This document shows, one piece after another, positions 15,723 to 25,059 of a stretch of DNA of 64,000 bases (the first letter of the stretch is position 1; each line of letters opens with the position of its first letter). The notes under the pieces are model-generated. The model did no database searches, had not been told where the DNA came from, and saw only the letters and a list, made by a program, of their open reading frames with translations. Location: contig NZ_CP117768.1 of assembly GCF_028623165.1 (NCBI RefSeq), forward strand, positions 2,790,001-2,854,000, given 5' to 3'. The position numbers were made by a program, and so were the translations under genes. This stretch comes from Nostoc sp. UHCC 0926. Lineage in GTDB: Bacteria; Cyanobacteriota; Cyanobacteriia; Cyanobacteriales; Nostocaceae.

Positions 15723-16385
15723 ACCTAAAGTTTCTTCACGGATATTTTGTCAGTGCGATCGCAGATAATGCTATTTCCAATCTAAAATTACTGACTATCG
15801 TCATCTATACTAGGTTAGATTCTACGACAATGAAATTTTATAACTAGGGTTGTATATACAGGAGTTGTCACAAAGCAATTTAATATTCAAACTATTACCT
15901 ATTGCTGATTATATTACGATTAATACTTAAGTACACTGAATCTATCTAAAGACATAAATTTGAAGAATTATAATTATTCCAAAGTTAACATACAAAATAA
16001 GTAAATACCATGAATGCTCAACTTCAGGAAATCCTAAGTAATTCTCTTAATCCCAGCAAAATTTCCCAAGTTTAATAACCAAAAGATTGATGTCTGGTAT
16101 AAACTATGACTCAAAATGAATTCAGGAATTAGGCAAAATTATAAAATAACATAGACGCATTTACGGAGTGTCTCGTAAAGCCTGCGGCATAGCAACTCTT
16201 AGAGACGCTCTTGCGTTCGCTTAGGGCGCAGCCTCTCCAAGAGTTGAGAAGTGCCTTGCCGCAAAGTTCTTGCGTAAGGCCTAATATTGTGAAACGATAG
16301 CTTGTAACTTGCTGATACAGCTGCGACTAGTCTGTCTCTAGACTCACTCCAGAAAAAAGTACTGGTAACGATAACGATAACGATA
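15723..16385. other. Intergenic region with a dispersed repeat and a CGATAA run
   Basis: No gene supported. Bases 16194-16221 are the reverse complement of a block at about 1474-1501. Just before the next gene there is GTAACGATAACGATAACGAT, a hexamer CGATAA repeated at 16369-16386 that could affect the spacing of the downstream start. A minus-strand frame at 16199-16450 is formed by repeat sequence and I reject it. Confidence 0.5.
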
Positions 16386-19300
16386 ATGACCCACTCTCCT
16401 AATTCAGAAAATAACCACAAACCATCTAACCGTCGTTTATGGCTCCTCATCTTAGGACGTACCAGTTTGGCTGTGGGTGGGGTTTTACTGGTTGGAATTG
16501 GAGTCGGTGCTTGGTGGGCTAGAAGCTATGTATATAAAGATTTAGCACCATTAGTGCAGCAAAATCTTCAGCAATTGCTTGGGCGTCCAGTAAAAGTAGG
16601 GAATGTTGAACGTTTTTCGCTTACTAGTCTAAGATTTAGCTCTCTTTCGATACCAGCAACTCCCAATGATCAAGATCAGGTGGTAGCAAAAGCTTTGGAG
16701 GTAGAGTTCTCGCCGTTGCAACTTCTCCTCACCCGAAAACTAGTATTAAATGTCACCCTAGTTCAGCCCAATGTCTATATTCAACAGGATCAGGATGGTC
16801 GTTGGGTTACAGCCCAAGTTAAGGCTGCGGAGGGACAAGGCTTCATCCAAACTGAGTTGCAGACACTTCAAATTGAAGATGGTGATGTAGAGTTGATGCC
16901 ATTCGCCGCACCAACTAAACCGAAAGGCTCAGTAATATTAGATCAAGTTGGTGGTGTTGCCCGATTTTCAGATCGAAATCAAAGGATCGGTTATGACATC
17001 AACGCTCAACTCACTAGGGGAGGCGCTGTTAAAATTGTTGGCGAAACACAAGTAAAAGCTCAACAAACTAACCTCAAGCTGCAAGCACAAAATTTACAAG
17101 TATCAGAGGTCAGTCGATTAATTCAATTGCCAATTGCCTTGCAAGCAGGGCGTTTAGATGCTGACTTAGGGGTTCAGATTCCACCCAAACTGTCAGAAAT
17201 AGCGATTACAGGAACAGCTACAGCTAATCAAATCACTGCTAAAATTCAAAATATTCCTCAGCAGGTTTCTAATTTTAATGGGAGATTTCTATTTCAAGGT
17301 CAGACAGTTGCTTTAGAGAATCTGAGTACGAACTTTGGCAAAGTTCCCATTCTGGCAAATGGAACAATTAATAGCCAAACAGGTTTTAATGTCTCTGCTC
17401 AGATAAAACCAGTTAGTGCAAAAAATATCTTAGACACATTGAAAGTGAATTCGTCAGTCCCAGCTACTGGCGAAATTCAAGCAAATATTCAGGTACTAGG
17501 CGCACTTGAGCAACCAGTCCTCAGCGGTACAGTAAGTAACACAAAACCAATTCAAGTTGACCGTATTCAATTCAAAGCCGTCAATACTGACTTCCGCTTG
17601 AATGTATCTAAAACTGCATCTCAACTTGCCGTTTCCAATCTGAAAATAGTCCCCGCAGCAGGTGGTGAAATCACAGGCGGTGGTCAAGCTCAACTGGGAG
17701 TTAAAAATGAGGCAAGATTTAATGCTCAAGTTGATGGTGTATCAGGGGATATACTAGCACGCGGTTATGGCGTTACTCTACCGATCGCAGTTGGAAATGT
17801 TTCAGCAAAAGCACAAATTTCTGGTTCACTTGGCAAACAGCCGTTGAAACTTGATATTACTGGTGTTAAAGTAACGCCGCCAACCGGGGGGCAAATTACA
17901 GCTAGTGGTCAAATTCAACTGGCTCCCCGAGGTCAAGTAAATATAGGTATTCAAGCTCAAGGTTTACCAGGAAATGCGATCGCTCAAGGTTACGGTATTT
18001 CAACTCCGATTAATGTTGGTGGTATATCTGCGAACGCCAAAATTTCTGGTTCTCTGGGCACACCATTAAACGTCAATGTTGTTCGCGTTCAAGCAAATCC
18101 AGAGGTAGGAGGGCAAGTTACAGCCAACGGTCAACTTCAGCTTGCACCTAAAGGCAGGGTGGCGTTGAATGTACAAGCAAAAAATTTACCAGGGGATGCG
18201 ATCGCTAAAGCATACAACTCCTCATCCTCGATCACCATTGGGAATGTATCGGCAAATAGCAGGATTTCTGGCTCACTTGGCAACCTGCAAGCAGTAACGC
18301 AAGTGCAAGCGCCCACAGCAACCTATCCCATTACAGGTGAAGCTGTTGTTAGTCAACAAGGGCAAAATATTCTCTTGCCAAATGCTGTGTTGAACGTGGC
18401 AGGCGGTACAATCAGGGCTAGAGGTCAAGTTGTACAACAACGCTGGCAGGCTTTTGTGAATGCCCAACAACTGCAATTGAGCCGTTTTGGACAGATACCA
18501 CCCCAATTCCAGGGAGTTTTAAGCAATGTCGCCTTGAATTTGTCAGGAAGCACTGCTTCTTTCCAACCCTCAACCATTCAAGCCACAGGACAGGCAAGGC
18601 TGAATGTAGCAGGAGGTACGGTTAATCTCAGGAATGTTAGCTTTAATGGTGGTCGCTGGCAAGTGCTTGCCAACACTTCCCAAATTCAACTCAACCGTTT
18701 CTCACCCCAATTGGGAGGACGGCTCAATAGTAATATCCAATTCGCAGGCACAGCAAAATCTTTCCAGCTTGCAGATATTCGAGCCGCCGGACAAATCCGC
18801 GTTTCCCAAGGGTTAGCGCTGCTAGCACAACCGCTGACAGCCCAAGTGCAGTGGAATGGACAGCAGATTATTGTTGAGAACGCAACCACCGCAGGATTGA
18901 GTGCTAATGGGGCGATCGCACTTCAAACTCCACCAACTGGCGCACCCCAAATTACGGGATTTAATCTGAATGTACTGGCGCAGAATTTCAACCTCAAAAA
19001 TACTGGCTTTAAAGTTCCTGGTGACGTAGCGGTAGCGGGGTTGCTTGATTTTAAGGGAAAAGTCATAGGTACTCCAGATGTTCCGCAAGCTAATGGCAAT
19101 ATCCGACTGCGGAATTTCCAGGTTAGTAATTTGGCGTTTGACCCACTTTTAACTGGAAATGTGAATTTTCAAGGGGGACAGGGGGCAAGTCTGCGATTAG
19201 CTGGGAAGCAAGATAGGATTGCGCTTAACCTGGGTGCAGATTATCGCCCAACTTCATTTTTAGTCCAGCGCGATGAGGCAGTTACCACAGGTAGAACCGA

Positions 19301-22001
19301 GGGAGATAACTTGCTTATCAACGCCCAACAGTTTCCCATCGCTCTGATTGGGGGCTTTTTACCTAACAATCAACTGAAACCTCTGGCGGGGCAATTATCG
19401 GGAAATTTAGTTGTTAATTTGAATAATTATGCAGTTGCGGGGGATGTGGCGATCGCAAGACCTCGCGTTGCCAGAGTTGCAGCAGATGAATTTCGCGGCA
19501 CCATCAATTATGCTGATGGTACTGCTAGTTTAGCCAATGGTCAATTGCAGATTGGAGACAGCAATATCGCCCTGAGTGGAAATGTGCAAACAGGGAATGA
19601 CCCGCAATTTCAAGTTCAAGCTAATTTAAACCAAGCCAGAATTGAGAAACTCTTACAAGCGTTTAATATCTTTGACTTTAAAGACTTTGGTGGCGGGTTA
19701 CAGCCTCCGAAGTTGGCTGGAGCAGAGGTACTTAATACTGAGCCTGTCAGTTTACCCAATGCAGATTTGAAAACACAATTAGCATATTTCTCTAATATTG
19801 CAACATCGGTAGCAAAACAACAGCAGGTAGAAACAAAAAAAGCCGCATCTTTGCCCACCCTTGCAGAATTAACGGGTGCTTTGAGTGGAGGAATTACAGC
19901 CAATGGCTCATTGAAGTCTGGGTTAAATGTCGGCTTTAATTTTCAAGGTGCTAATTGGCAATGGGGTGAATACTCGATTAATCAAGTCGTTGCTCAAGGT
20001 ACTTTTGCTGATGGGATCGTCACACTTTCGCCGTTGAGTGTTGGAATCAATCAAGGACTGGTGGCTTTTTCGGGACAGTTAGGAACTGAGCAACTATCTG
20101 GAAAGTTGAATGTAGCAAGTCTACCTCTATCACTTTTAGAGCCTTTTATTGAAAAATACCCCATAAATATTACTGGTAATGTAAATGCTGATGCCACCTT
20201 GGGAGGTAGTTTAAAAGACCCCAGAGTTCAAGGACAAGTGGCGCTGGCGAATGCAACTCTCAACAAGCAACCTGTGCAAACAGGACAAGTAAACTTTGAC
20301 TACAACAAAGCTCGCTTGAATTTTGACAGTACCTTGCTAGTCACAGGAACGCAGCCACTTGCAATTACAGGTAGTGTACCTGCTCCGTTACCTTCTGCCG
20401 CAGTGCAGCCAGATAGCAATCAAATTAGCATCAACGCTAATCTGCAAAATGAAGGATTGGCACTGTTAAACGTGTTTACTAATAATCAAGTCGCTTGGGT
20501 AGAGGGTCAAGGAAAAGTAGATTTAAACGTTCAAGGGACTTTAAATGAACCAATTATTAATGGAAATGCCACACTTAATAATGCAACTTTTCGCGCTCAA
20601 GCCTTATCTGATCCCTTAACGAATGTCACAGGGACAGCACAATTTAATGGTAATACCGTGAATGTCCAAGGTATCCAAGGCACGTACAATAAAGGGCAAG
20701 TGACAGCATCAGGCATCCTGCCAATTTTTGATCCGCAGCAAGCCGCAGCGAATCCTCTAACAGTATCAATAGCAGACAAACTCAATTTTAAGCTTGCAGG
20801 ACTGTATGAAGGCGGTGTTGGCGGCGATGTCGTAATTCGCGGAACAGCCCTAAAACCTGTAATTGGTGGAGAGATTAAACTGAGTAATGGTCAGGTAATT
20901 ATTGGAAACTCGGCTGCTGCGAAGAAAAAATCAGCAGCGACAGCAGAGGCTAACGCTAACGTCATAAATAGAGAAGAGGTTAACGCTAACGTCACACCTA
21001 CACCAGACAATAGCTCTAATCCAGTAACTACTACACCAGAGAATAGCTCTAACCCAGTGATTACAGCAAAGAGTAGCACTAGCGCAGTCACTCCACCCAA
21101 TTTACCTATAGAGTTTGCAGATTTAAAGTTGACTTTAGACAAAGGTGTTCGTGTTACCACTCAATCTTTACTGAGCTTTGTACCAGGAGGAGCGGCATTG
21201 AGTCAGCCCCTATTGAGCTTTGACGCCAAAGGCGACTTGACCATCAATGGTACATTAGCCAAGCCGCTTCCTGAAGGAGTCATTCGTTTGACAGGAGGAC
21301 GACTGAGCGTATTTTCCACTCAGTTCACCTTGGCGCGGGGCTATGAACAAACTGCAAGCTTTACTCCTAGTCAAGGACTTGACCCTACTCTCGATGTCCG
21401 ACTTACCGCAATTGTACCGGAAGCATCAACAAGGAACACTCAAACTTTGGAATCACCATTGTCTTCTGAAGTCAGCGATGTTTCTGCAAACAATTTTGGG
21501 ACTTTAAATACCGTTACTGTTCAAGCCAGCGTAAACGGGCCAGCTAGTGAATTGAGCGAGAATCTAGAACTGACGAGTGAACCTAGCCGTAGTAAGGGAG
21601 AAATAGTTGCTCTGCTGGGTGGCTCGATTCTGGGTTCTTTCGGTCAAACAAATGCAGGACAAGGGCTGACTGGTTTCGCTAGTTCGACCATTTTAGGTGG
21701 TTTACAAGGAACTATCACTGCGATCGGACAGGCTATTGGTTTCAGTGAGTTTCGGGTATTTCCTACCCCTACTACTAATAATAATAAAGCAGCGAACGGT
21801 TCAGTTCTTAATTTATCAGCAGAAGGTGTGTTTGACATCAATAAAAACGCATCTGTTTCTTTATCACACGCTCTTTCTAATAATGATGAGTCTTTCCGTT
21901 ACAATGTGCTCTATCGACTCAATGATGAAATTTTGATGCGAGGCTCAACTAATTTGGGGGATGAAAATCAATTCCAAGTTGAGTATGAAAGCCGATTTTA
22001 G
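16386..22001 (+). CDS. TamB-like translocation and assembly module protein (DUF490)
   Basis: A 1,871-residue protein. One transmembrane anchor lies near residues 18-40 (LGRTSLAVGGVLLVGIGVG), followed by about 1,400 residues of repeating short beta segments (patterns like ITGSLGNPxVxG and AxGQxQLAPxG) expected to form a long beta-taco groove. A Thr/Asn/Ala-rich linker at about 1515-1575 precedes the C-terminal TamB domain, which ends in a beta-rich stretch closing with QVEYESRF, typical of an outer-membrane-facing end. TamB-family proteins bridge inner and outer membranes and are linked to outer-membrane protein assembly or lipid transport. Shared repeats near residues 445-615 suggest internal duplication. 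It starts just after the accessory island. Confidence 0.9.
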   Translation: MTHSPNSENNHKPSNRRLWLLILGRTSLAVGGVLLVGIGVGAWWARSYVYKDLAPLVQQNLQQLLGRPVKVGNVERFSLTSLRFSSLSIPATPNDQDQVVAKALEVEFSPLQLLLTRKLVLNVTLVQPNVYIQQDQDGRWVTAQVKAAEGQGFIQTELQTLQIEDGDVELMPFAAPTKPKGSVILDQVGGVARFSDRNQRIGYDINAQLTRGGAVKIVGETQVKAQQTNLKLQAQNLQVSEVSRLIQLPIALQAGRLDADLGVQIPPKLSEIAITGTATANQITAKIQNIPQQVSNFNGRFLFQGQTVALENLSTNFGKVPILANGTINSQTGFNVSAQIKPVSAKNILDTLKVNSSVPATGEIQANIQVLGALEQPVLSGTVSNTKPIQVDRIQFKAVNTDFRLNVSKTASQLAVSNLKIVPAAGGEITGGGQAQLGVKNEARFNAQVDGVSGDILARGYGVTLPIAVGNVSAKAQISGSLGKQPLKLDITGVKVTPPTGGQITASGQIQLAPRGQVNIGIQAQGLPGNAIAQGYGISTPINVGGISANAKISGSLGTPLNVNVVRVQANPEVGGQVTANGQLQLAPKGRVALNVQAKNLPGDAIAKAYNSSSSITIGNVSANSRISGSLGNLQAVTQVQAPTATYPITGEAVVSQQGQNILLPNAVLNVAGGTIRARGQVVQQRWQAFVNAQQLQLSRFGQIPPQFQGVLSNVALNLSGSTASFQPSTIQATGQARLNVAGGTVNLRNVSFNGGRWQVLANTSQIQLNRFSPQLGGRLNSNIQFAGTAKSFQLADIRAAGQIRVSQGLALLAQPLTAQVQWNGQQIIVENATTAGLSANGAIALQTPPTGAPQITGFNLNVLAQNFNLKNTGFKVPGDVAVAGLLDFKGKVIGTPDVPQANGNIRLRNFQVSNLAFDPLLTGNVNFQGGQGASLRLAGKQDRIALNLGADYRPTSFLVQRDEAVTTGRTEGDNLLINAQQFPIALIGGFLPNNQLKPLAGQLSGNLVVNLNNYAVAGDVAIARPRVARVAADEFRGTINYADGTASLANGQLQIGDSNIALSGNVQTGNDPQFQVQANLNQARIEKLLQAFNIFDFKDFGGGLQPPKLAGAEVLNTEPVSLPNADLKTQLAYFSNIATSVAKQQQVETKKAASLPTLAELTGALSGGITANGSLKSGLNVGFNFQGANWQWGEYSINQVVAQGTFADGIVTLSPLSVGINQGLVAFSGQLGTEQLSGKLNVASLPLSLLEPFIEKYPINITGNVNADATLGGSLKDPRVQGQVALANATLNKQPVQTGQVNFDYNKARLNFDSTLLVTGTQPLAITGSVPAPLPSAAVQPDSNQISINANLQNEGLALLNVFTNNQVAWVEGQGKVDLNVQGTLNEPIINGNATLNNATFRAQALSDPLTNVTGTAQFNGNTVNVQGIQGTYNKGQVTASGILPIFDPQQAAANPLTVSIADKLNFKLAGLYEGGVGGDVVIRGTALKPVIGGEIKLSNGQVIIGNSAAAKKKSAATAEANANVINREEVNANVTPTPDNSSNPVTTTPENSSNPVITAKSSTSAVTPPNLPIEFADLKLTLDKGVRVTTQSLLSFVPGGAALSQPLLSFDAKGDLTINGTLAKPLPEGVIRLTGGRLSVFSTQFTLARGYEQTASFTPSQGLDPTLDVRLTAIVPEASTRNTQTLESPLSSEVSDVSANNFGTLNTVTVQASVNGPASELSENLELTSEPSRSKGEIVALLGGSILGSFGQTNAGQGLTGFASSTILGGLQGTITAIGQAIGFSEFRVFPTPTTNNNKAANGSVLNLSAEGVFDINKNASVSLSHALSNNDESFRYNVLYRLNDEILMRGSTNLGDENQFQVEYESRF

Positions 22002-22085
22002 ATTACAGTTTTGTATCTCCAGGTGAATTTGTCTTTGTCTTCTAGGTGTCTCTGTAAACCTGAAATTCTAAACCAGACATTATTG

Positions 22086-22352
22086 CTAGCCATAGTAATT
22101 ATTAGCAGGACATGAATCGAGGCGATCGCTATTCCTGATATATATTAGTGCTATGAATAATCGTAAGTAAATATTACCTGTAACTGAAGCAGCAATAAAA
22201 CCAGCCACAGCCCCAACCAGCATCATTCCATCTACGCCCAGGTTTAACACGCCCGATTTTCCAGTCACTAATTCACCTAGTGCCGCCAAAATTAGAGGTG
22301 TCGTTAACCGTAGAGTATCACTGATGATTAAGCAGATTGTTTGGATGTTCAC
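22086..22352 (-). pseudogene. N-terminal fragment of an ABC transporter permease
   Basis: Residues 10-60 read LRLTTPLILAALGELVTGKSGVLNL and on to GVDGMMLVGAVAGF, the N-terminal signature of BmpD/NupQ-type simple sugar or nucleoside ABC permeases (family members have about 300 residues). After about residue 60 the similarity ends and the frame stops at 88. The start overlaps the deacetylase gene's end by 35 bp, so it was probably the next gene in an operon. The rest of the transporter is absent. Confidence 0.65.
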
Positions 22353-23250
22353 CCTTTGTAAGCGTAGGTAAAACTACCTCCGCCAGATGTTGTTCTTGGG
22401 CTTGTATTTCCAGTAGTTGGGGAATCGTCACAAATCGATAGCCTTGGGCTTTAAGACCTGCGATCATTTCTGGTAAAGCCTTGACGGATCGAGAACGGTT
22501 GCCGCCCCCATCATGCATCAGTACAATTGCACCGGGTTTTGCATATTTAAGCACATTTTTTATCAGCATTGGCACTTGAGGCGAACGACGTTCAGCGTCT
22601 CCCGACTCTTCTGACCACATCATGACAGCGTACTTCTCGTTTTTGGCGTATTGGGCTAATCCATTATTCAGAAAGCCGCCGGGGGGACGAAACAGAGTCG
22701 TTTTCTCTCCTGTCGTCTTGTAGATGATGTCTGCCGTGCGATCAATTTCACTAGCCGCAGTCGCTCCATCCATTTTAAAATACCAATGATGCCATGTATG
22801 ATTGCCAATTACATGACCATCAACAGCCACTTGCTTGGCAATTTGGGGAAAATATTTCACCATTTGCCCAACCATAAAGAATGTCGCCTTGATATTATTT
22901 TTCTTCAAAATTTCTAAAATCTGTACCGTATTTTTGGGGCCAGGGCCGTCATCAAAAGTTAGGGCGATGACTTTCTCATTTGCTTTTAGTTTCGCTTGAT
23001 AAACGATTGTTCCCTGAAAAGGCTTCGGCACTTCATTCATCTGGTCTGTAGCTGGGGTGATAGACTCTGCATCTGCACTCATTGCCCTACCTAAACTCGT
23101 TTTAGCACTCTCGCCTTTTGGCTTTTGAATTCCGAACAGATGGTCAAGTTTAGTTGTGCCTACAAGCAGAATGATACCCATACTACCTACACAAGCAAGC
23201 GATGTAATAGTTACTATCTTTAGTAACAGCGATAATTTCCGATTAGACAC
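22318..23250 (-). CDS. Polysaccharide deacetylase (NodB homology domain)
   Basis: A 310-residue exported or membrane-anchored enzyme with an N-terminal hydrophobic segment at about residues 9-30. The NodB domain holds the metal and catalytic motifs: TFDDGPG (motif 1), HTWHHW (motif 2, metal histidines), RPPGGF (motif 3), MMWSEESGD and VLMHDGGG (motif 5). These enzymes remove N- or O-acetyl groups from peptidoglycan or other glycans at the envelope. Between anchor and catalytic domain is a Ser/Ala-rich linker. It is followed by the permease fragment. Confidence 0.92.
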   Translation of the reverse strand: MSNRKLSLLLKIVTITSLACVGSMGIILLVGTTKLDHLFGIQKPKGESAKTSLGRAMSADAESITPATDQMNEVPKPFQGTIVYQAKLKANEKVIALTFDDGPGPKNTVQILEILKKNNIKATFFMVGQMVKYFPQIAKQVAVDGHVIGNHTWHHWYFKMDGATAASEIDRTADIIYKTTGEKTTLFRPPGGFLNNGLAQYAKNEKYAVMMWSEESGDAERRSPQVPMLIKNVLKYAKPGAIVLMHDGGGNRSRSVKALPEMIAGLKAQGYRFVTIPQLLEIQAQEQHLAEVVLPTLTKGEHPNNLLNHQ

Positions 23251-23621
23251 ATTAAATCTCCTTAAATATTAGTCATAGGGCAAAACAGTTCCGAGGTCTG
23301 AGTTGCCAGTTCTGAGTAAAGAAGTAAGATTCCCCATTCAGGACTCAGCACTGGGCACTCAAAACTCCCTACTCTCCTATCACATCACTCGGACTCGGTT
23401 GTAAATTAATATATCTGCTGCTAAAAGAAAAAAGAATAAAATACCTTAAAACATCCCAGCTAATTGATTGATTTTATGCACCAATAGTAAAGTTTAATAT
23501 AAAAGCATTCAACATCAGAATAACCCAATGGTGATGTGGGGCACGATCGCTGCCTTCGGAGCCAGAAATCCCAGTCTTTATATGCTTATAGCCTCCCACA
23601 TCACACGCAGCACTTGTAATG

Positions 23622-23915
23622 TTACTCTTGAGACTCGTCAGAGATAGATTCTGACTCAGTTTCAAGTTCTTCTGTTTTGACTTTCGGGGCTGGAGGTTTA
23701 ACGGGTTTTGGGCCACGCGCTAGGGCAGGATTACCCTGCTGCCTGTTTTCATCCCCATAGGATGCTTTTTTTCCTGTGCCAGACGAGCGATTACGGCTCG
23801 GTTTTGAGCTTTTGGGGTTGGATTCAATAGGAGGTATAGAATCCGTATTTTCGGTATTGTTGTCAGTGCTTTCTTGAGACTGACGTTCCGATTTCTTGAT
23901 TGGGCGTTCTACCAT
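23622..23915 (-). CDS. Small, disordered hypothetical protein, 97 aa
   Basis: A low-complexity protein rich in Ser, Glu, Lys and Pro. The N-terminal half is Ser/Asn/Thr-rich; a basic stretch (GTGKKASYGDENRQQGNPA) is followed by KPVKPPAPKVK and an acidic tail. No domain or signal is visible. The start MVERPIKKSERQ has no competitor. Proteins of this appearance occur in Nostoc relatives, and I do not know the function. The 370 bp between it and the deacetylase hold no other gene I trust. Confidence 0.6.
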   Translation of the reverse strand: MVERPIKKSERQSQESTDNNTENTDSIPPIESNPKSSKPSRNRSSGTGKKASYGDENRQQGNPALARGPKPVKPPAPKVKTEELETESESISDESQE

Positions 23916-24119
23916 TGTTGATTTTTGTAAATTTATCTGTATAGTACATCGGTTTGGTTACTATCAAACTGTCAAGTAGCATTTTTTAAAGATTTTATTG
24001 TTATAATTATTAAATAGCTATGTTTATTGATTTGACAACAAAGCAGCCACCCGACTTGATCAACTACCTTAAAAAGCATTCAAAATCAATAAGCAATTAA
24101 CTCCCTAAATGTTGAAATA

Positions 24120-24146
24120 GGTGCGTTATCAATAACCTAACGCACC
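24120..24146 (-). terminator. GGTGCGTTA/TAACGCACC hairpin after tyrA
   Basis: A 9-bp perfect stem with a 9-nt loop, 6 bp beyond the tyrA stop. The same stem recurs after dps (63512-63540), and a degraded version lies near 63793. It looks like a dispersed repeat used as a 3' end. Confidence 0.6.
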
Positions 24147-24152
24147 CGACAA

Positions 24153-24992
24153 CTATTCAACAAAATTAGGTCGTGCCTTCCCCGTTGATTTCAACTTTTG
24201 CTCTAAAACGGCCCAATTTTCTTGCTCAATTAAGTTAGTCAACTCATCGAGATTGTGACGATATTGTTGCAGCGATCGCAGCAATGCTTGACGATTATAC
24301 CGCGCCATCATTACACCCAACTCGGGATTCCCACCACCCACACGACTGGTATCCCGAAAACCTGAACTAGCAAACTTTTGGGCTAATTGCAAAACATCAG
24401 GGTCAGTTTCACTCAAACAAGCAGCAATCAACGAGGAACTGACCATTACAGGTAAATGGGAAATCCAACTAACAGCGCGGTCATGTTGCTCTGGTTGACA
24501 ATAGTGGATATTCGCTCCAAGCGATCGCACAATATCTTCCACCACCGTAATTGCAGTGGTTGGTGTTGTAGTTATCGGTGTTAGTACATAAGGTTTATCA
24601 ACAAATAAATACCTCTGTGCAGCTTCTATTCCACTGTCTGTTTTTCCCGCCATTGGATGACCGCCGATAAAATTATTCCAAAGGGGAGAAATCGCCTTGA
24701 CTATCTGTGCTTTCGCCGAACCCACATCAGTCACGACGGTAGCGGTAGACAAATGAGCGCTCAACTGTTCTAATTGGGGCACAATAAGCGCTAAGGGTGT
24801 ACAAATAAATACAACCTCTGCGGCTGCTAACAGGCTCAGATCAACTGATGCTTGATCAACACTGCCGAGGGCAACTGCCTTTTGACACGTGGCCTCACGG
24901 CGACTAACTCCTAAGATATGATGTCCTTGCGATCGTAAATCAAAACCCAAAGATCCGCCTATCAGTCCCAGTCCTAAAATCCCAATATTCAT
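24153..24992 (-). CDS. tyrA: Prephenate/arogenate dehydrogenase TyrA
   Basis: Cytosolic enzyme of tyrosine synthesis. In cyanobacteria TyrA usually takes arogenate with NADP. The Rossmann motif GLGLIGGSLG lies at residues 6-15 and is followed by CTPLALIVPQLE, TDVGSAK and GGHPMAGKTDSG, the substrate-loop signature of the family; the conserved SHLPVMVSS and FRDTSRVGGGNPELG follow. I chose the start at 24992 (MNIGILGLGL, 279 aa). The frame runs on to 25307, but that extension is antisense to the pentapeptide-repeat gene and has the same Leu-rich period, so it is a shadow. Confidence 0.93.
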   Translation of the reverse strand: MNIGILGLGLIGGSLGFDLRSQGHHILGVSRREATCQKAVALGSVDQASVDLSLLAAAEVVFICTPLALIVPQLEQLSAHLSTATVVTDVGSAKAQIVKAISPLWNNFIGGHPMAGKTDSGIEAAQRYLFVDKPYVLTPITTTPTTAITVVEDIVRSLGANIHYCQPEQHDRAVSWISHLPVMVSSSLIAACLSETDPDVLQLAQKFASSGFRDTSRVGGGNPELGVMMARYNRQALLRSLQQYRHNLDELTNLIEQENWAVLEQKLKSTGKARPNFVE

Positions 24993-25059
24993 TTTTGATT
25001 TTGACATTCCGTTTTTTATGATACCAACTATTAAAGTTGGCATCCAAGGGGTAGCATCG

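Noticed and set aside
14700..16380. Right end of the CAST
   Set aside because: I looked for inverted CGACAAAT/TTTGTCG-type sites before tamB and found no cluster; the right end may be deleted or outside.
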